Positions 60,297 to 64,000 of a stretch of 64,000 nucleotides of DNA are shown one piece after another. Made by a program: the position numbers and the translations under genes. The DNA lies in assembly GCA_019009955.1 (NCBI GenBank), contig CM032230.1:107540001-107604000 (forward strand), written 5' to 3'. The first letter of the stretch is position 1, and each line of letters opens with the position of its first letter. The notes beneath the pieces were generated by a model. It was not told the origin of the DNA, did no database searches, and was given only the letters and a program-made list of their open reading frames with translations. Source of the DNA: Riptortus pedestris. Its lineage: Eukaryota > Arthropoda > Insecta > Hemiptera > Alydidae.

Positions 60297-61326
60297 AAAA
60301 AAAAAAAGTTAATCTAAATAACAAAGTAAACAACTTTTGTTATGTGCATGTTTGTCGAAAAACAAATAAACAATGAAATATCGCGAACTTTTATTTCAGA
60401 CCTCCCTTATAACCCCCACTCCCGTTCTAACCTAAACATTTTAATATAGCTTATAATCATGGAAGAATTAATGCTAATTGACATACCGAGTTTTGTTAAG
60501 TTCGGTTCAATCGTTAGCGCCCAATAAAATAGTTGACTCCCGCTTTAGTTTATAGTGTATATCTCGTTTATACATTGTTAAAAGACAAAAGTGAATATGA
60601 CAAATGTTACTTCAAATAAAGAAATTAACTACTTTTGTCATGTGCATATATAAAGTTACTCTAAATAACAAAATAAACAACTTTTGTCATGTGCATATTT
60701 GCAGAAAAACCAATAGAAAGCGAAATACCGCTATTTTTAAATTCTGCATCTCTTACAACCCCCACTCCTGCCCGTCCCTAGAACAGTTGATATGGCTTAT
60801 GATAATTAAGGCGTTAGTACTAATACACATACCGAGTTTTATTTAGTTCGGTTCAGTCTTTTGTGCCAAATAATATTGTTGACTCCCGCTATAATTTTTA
60901 GCGTATAACGCATTTACACTTCGGTATACGACGAAAGTGTATATAACAAAAGTTACTCTAAATAACAAAATAAACAACTTTTGTTGTGTTCATATTTGGC
61001 GAAAAATCAATAGGAAAAGAAATATCGCACTTTTAATTTCAGGCCTTCCTTATAACCCCCACTCCTGTTCGTCTCAGAGAAAATTAATATAGCCTAAAAT
61101 CTAAGTTGGGTTAGTAATAATGTACATACCAAGTTTCATAAAATTCGGTTCAGCCGTTTATGCGTGAAAAAGTAACAAACAAACAAATAAACAAACAAAC
61201 AGACACCAAAGAAACAAAATGCAGTTATGGTGTCTATGACATGTGAAACGAAAAGTTATTGTGAAATTTCGCGAAAAAAATCAATGTACAGACAGAGGTT
61301 ACAATTTTATATATATATATATATAT
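60297..61326 (+). repeat. Family 2 interspersed element, copy F, start lost
   Basis: Module words AACAACTTTTG at about 60329, 60678 and 60974. The tail GTTCAGCCGTTTATGCGTGA, AAAATCAATGTACAGACAGA, TTACAATTTTATATATATAT is intact. The CCCGG start motif is missing because the copy begins inside a module at the family 1 junction. Confidence 0.62.
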
Positions 61327-63124
61327 ACTAGCTAAGGTACCCGGCTTCGCTCGGGAAATCATTCTTGACTGACTAGCGATGATATATTGATAGTAAGACT
61401 TCAATGTGTACAATTACACTTCCCTCCACGACGTAATGATTTTCCGAAGTAGCCAACCCTGAAGGGTAACTTTTGGGGATTAATAGAATTTTTTTTTTTT
61501 TGAAGGATAAATGAAAATGTGTTCCTAATCTATCCCTGTGCACTTTTTGACTCACCGTTTTTCAATAATTCAAACTATAATCATGGGTAGCATTTATTAC
61601 AATTAAATATCATCTATAATGAACACATTCCCTTTCAAAAGCCAATCCGAGCTCACATAGTTTAGGCAAAGTTTTGCACGTAAGATTATATTTTTAATAG
61701 TGAATCTCACTGGAAATCACTTCCAGTAATGCCAGACGGGAAATAAGTAAACTCAAACCGGTAATGCTCCTGTCATCTTCCGCTCCCGCGTGAGACTTCT
61801 CAACATTCTTCTACTTAAATTATTGATTCGAACCATTATTTTATAATTTATCTACCGGACGGAATTAAATAATAGTGATACCCCAAAAATATCATATCGA
61901 GTTTAAACACATATTGTTTTTTGTCATAATGACATTACCATTAACGTTTAATTGTTATGATATTACATATTTGTTTCAATAACATCAAGGTACATTATAC
62001 AAATTAAATAATGGAAATGCTCTTATAGTTTATATTTCTATTGGAAATAAATAACAAAGTTATTTTTTAGGAAAAATAAATAAATGAGGAGGGTGTGACG
62101 AAGATTTATAACCTCACTAATCCGAATCATACTTTGAACTATCATATCACGAAGACATAACATCATTTGTCATTATATTCATTTATTAAAACCCCTTAAA
62201 TAAGTACTAATATAATTATTGACTCCCGTTTAACGTATATCCCGTGTTTACTTTATTTTACGACAAACGTTACTCTAAATAACAAAGTAAACAACTTTTG
62301 TTATGTGCACGTTTGCCGAAAAACAAATAGAAAATAAAAAAAGCGAGTTTTTCATTTCAGCCTCTCTTATAATCCCCACTCCCCTTTGAACCTAAACTTT
62401 TTAATATAGCTTATAATCATGGAAGAATTAATGCTAATTCACATAAAGAGTTTTATTAAGTTCGGTTCAATCGTTAGTGCCCAACCAAAATTGTTGGCTC
62501 CCGCTTTAGATTTTACAGTATATCTCGTTTATACTTTTCTATACGACAAAAGTGAATATAACAAAAGTTACTCTAAATAACAAAATAAACAACTTTTGCC
62601 ATGTGCATATTTGCAGAAAAACCAATTGAAAACGAAATACTGCTATTTTTAATTCACCCTCCGTTACAACCCCCACTCCTGCCCGTCCCTAGAACAGTCG
62701 ATATGGCTTATGATAATTAAGACGTTAGTGCTAATACACATACCGAGTTTTATTTAGTTCGCTTGGTTCTTTTGTGCCAAATAAATATATTGACTCCCGC
62801 TATACTTTTTAGCGTATAACTCATTTATACTTCGGTATACGACGAAAGTGTAATAAAAAAAGTTACTCTAAATAACAAAATAAATACCTAACTTTTGTTA
62901 AGTGCATACTAGCCGAAAAACCAATAGGAAACGAAATATCGCTATTTTTAATTTCAGGCCTACCTTATAACCCCCACTCCTGTTTGTCTTAGAGAATATT
63001 AATATAGCCTAAAGTCTAAGTTGGGCTAGTAGCAATATACATACCCAGTTTCATAAAATTCGGTTCAGCCGTTTATGCGTGAAAAGGTGACAAACAAACA
63101 AACAATCATACAGGAAAGAAACAA
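61327..63124 (+). repeat. Family 2 interspersed element, copy G, tail cut by a family 1 insertion
   Basis: It starts ACTAGCTAAGGTACCCGGCT followed by TCGCTCGGGAAATC. The first 900 bp differ from other copies, then modules follow (AACAACTTTTG at about 62291 and 62586). The tail GTTCAGCCGTTTATGCGTGA runs to AGGAAAGAAACAA, where a family 1 element begins at 63125. Confidence 0.6.
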
Positions 63125-63888
63125 AGTCCGTCACGCAGGGGCTGCGTAAACTAAGCAGATTTCCCTCGTGAAGTTTAGTAATAGATAAATATACATACTG
63201 CTAACACAACACCGTGAATAAATACAAACGGAAATAAGAAATGTTTCATCCAATTTCAATAGCCTGCCGACAGGAAGCGTTAGGTTAGAAATGTAAACAA
63301 ACGGTCCCGCCTCACACCGGAAAGAATAACAATTACTGAAATATATCAGAATATAACACATTAATTTTATTGAGAACTATTTACTATATCTAGTACTGTA
63401 ATTAATAATGAGTCAGAATAATTGTTATCTCAATCAATAAAATTTTAGTAGTCCAAAACTTTAAGATGGGGGGGGGGGAGTCACCAGTGCATATTTGCAT
63501 GTATCTCGTATAATAAAGGTCTCTTACAATTTTTGGTATTTAAACTTCCAATAATGTGATTTATTATGTAGCAGAGTATTGTTTACGTAACATGGGTAGA
63601 AGTGAAAAATGCAAATATCTCGGTTAATATTCAAGATAGAGAATAAATGTATATAACAATATTTATAGTAAATTTAATTTGTAATAAGATTGATTCTCTA
63701 TAATTTTTCGATCCGACGTATAGTAACGGAGATATTTCGAATTTTCGAAAATCCTCCCCTCTAAACCCCCCCTCCCACTGGTCCGATTTCAGCCGTTAAC
63801 GAACTTGATCTTTCTTTTTACATTAAACGCTTAAATATGAAGTTTGGTAAGGATTAAACAAAAATTGCGACCGCTAGAGCGGTAACAG

Positions 63889-63953
<65 letters not shown>

Positions 63954-64000
63954 TAGATATATATATACAGTTTTGAACGGACCTCATTTTCGTCATCTAC
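63125..64000 (+). mobile_element. Family 1 Helentron-like element, long subfamily, cut by window end
   Basis: AGTCCGTCACGCAGGGGCTG at 63125. The extra segment (CCTGCCGACAGGAAGCGTTA) is shared with the copy at 8874-9877. (TA)n is at 63894-63966. The window ends in GACCTCATTTTCGTCATCTA, about 100 bp before the expected hairpin. Confidence 0.78.

Overview
The window looks like a piece of arthropod, most likely insect, nuclear DNA. It is AT-rich, intron-rich and packed with transposable elements. It carries one recognisable host gene of the DEG/ENaC sodium-channel superfamily (the insect 'pickpocket' group). It also carries the 3' end of a small cysteine-rich peptide gene. There are no bacterial-style operons, and I saw no rRNA or tRNA genes. 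The species cannot be told from the sequence alone.

Layout. Positions 1-2.2 kb hold a tRNA-SINE fragment and the last two exons of the cysteine-rich peptide gene (about 1800-2073). From 2.2 to 24.6 kb there is repeat-rich DNA: Helentron-like elements, a 5'-truncated Jockey-type LINE with a 12-bp target-site duplication (14033-14923), a 36-bp minisatellite (15184-16205) and a second, unclassified repeat family ('family 2', from 18.6 kb). A weak promoter-like stretch lies near 13.1 kb. From 24645 to 58051 (+) lies the channel gene, reconstructed here as 13 exons encoding about 503 residues. The exon with the start codon was not found and should lie upstream of 24645. The introns hold most of the mobile DNA. 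From 58.1 kb to the end there is a SINE tail, more family 2 units and a Helentron-like copy cut by the window edge.

Mobile DNA. The commonest family ('family 1', more than 20 copies or fragments) begins AGTCCGTCACGCAGG and usually has a central (TA)n tract. It ends in the 20-bp palindrome GATTTCCCTTAAGGGAAATC followed by TGCTAAAA. Its subterminal motif AGCAGATTTCCC recurs in inverted orientation at the two ends, and copies sit in T/A runs without a clear duplication. This matches non-autonomous Helentrons (HINE/DINE-1 type). The first long intron of the channel gene holds a five-level nest: intron > mariner (27543-32955) > family 1 element (28449-32728) > polyadenylated LINE (29078-32710) > Penelope-like element (about 29568-31880) with RT and GIY-YIG domains.

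No new multi-gene system was found. The most checkable novelties are two apparent GC-AG introns in the channel gene, the dated TE nest, the inverted duplication around the Penelope-like element, and the two uncharacterised repeat families.
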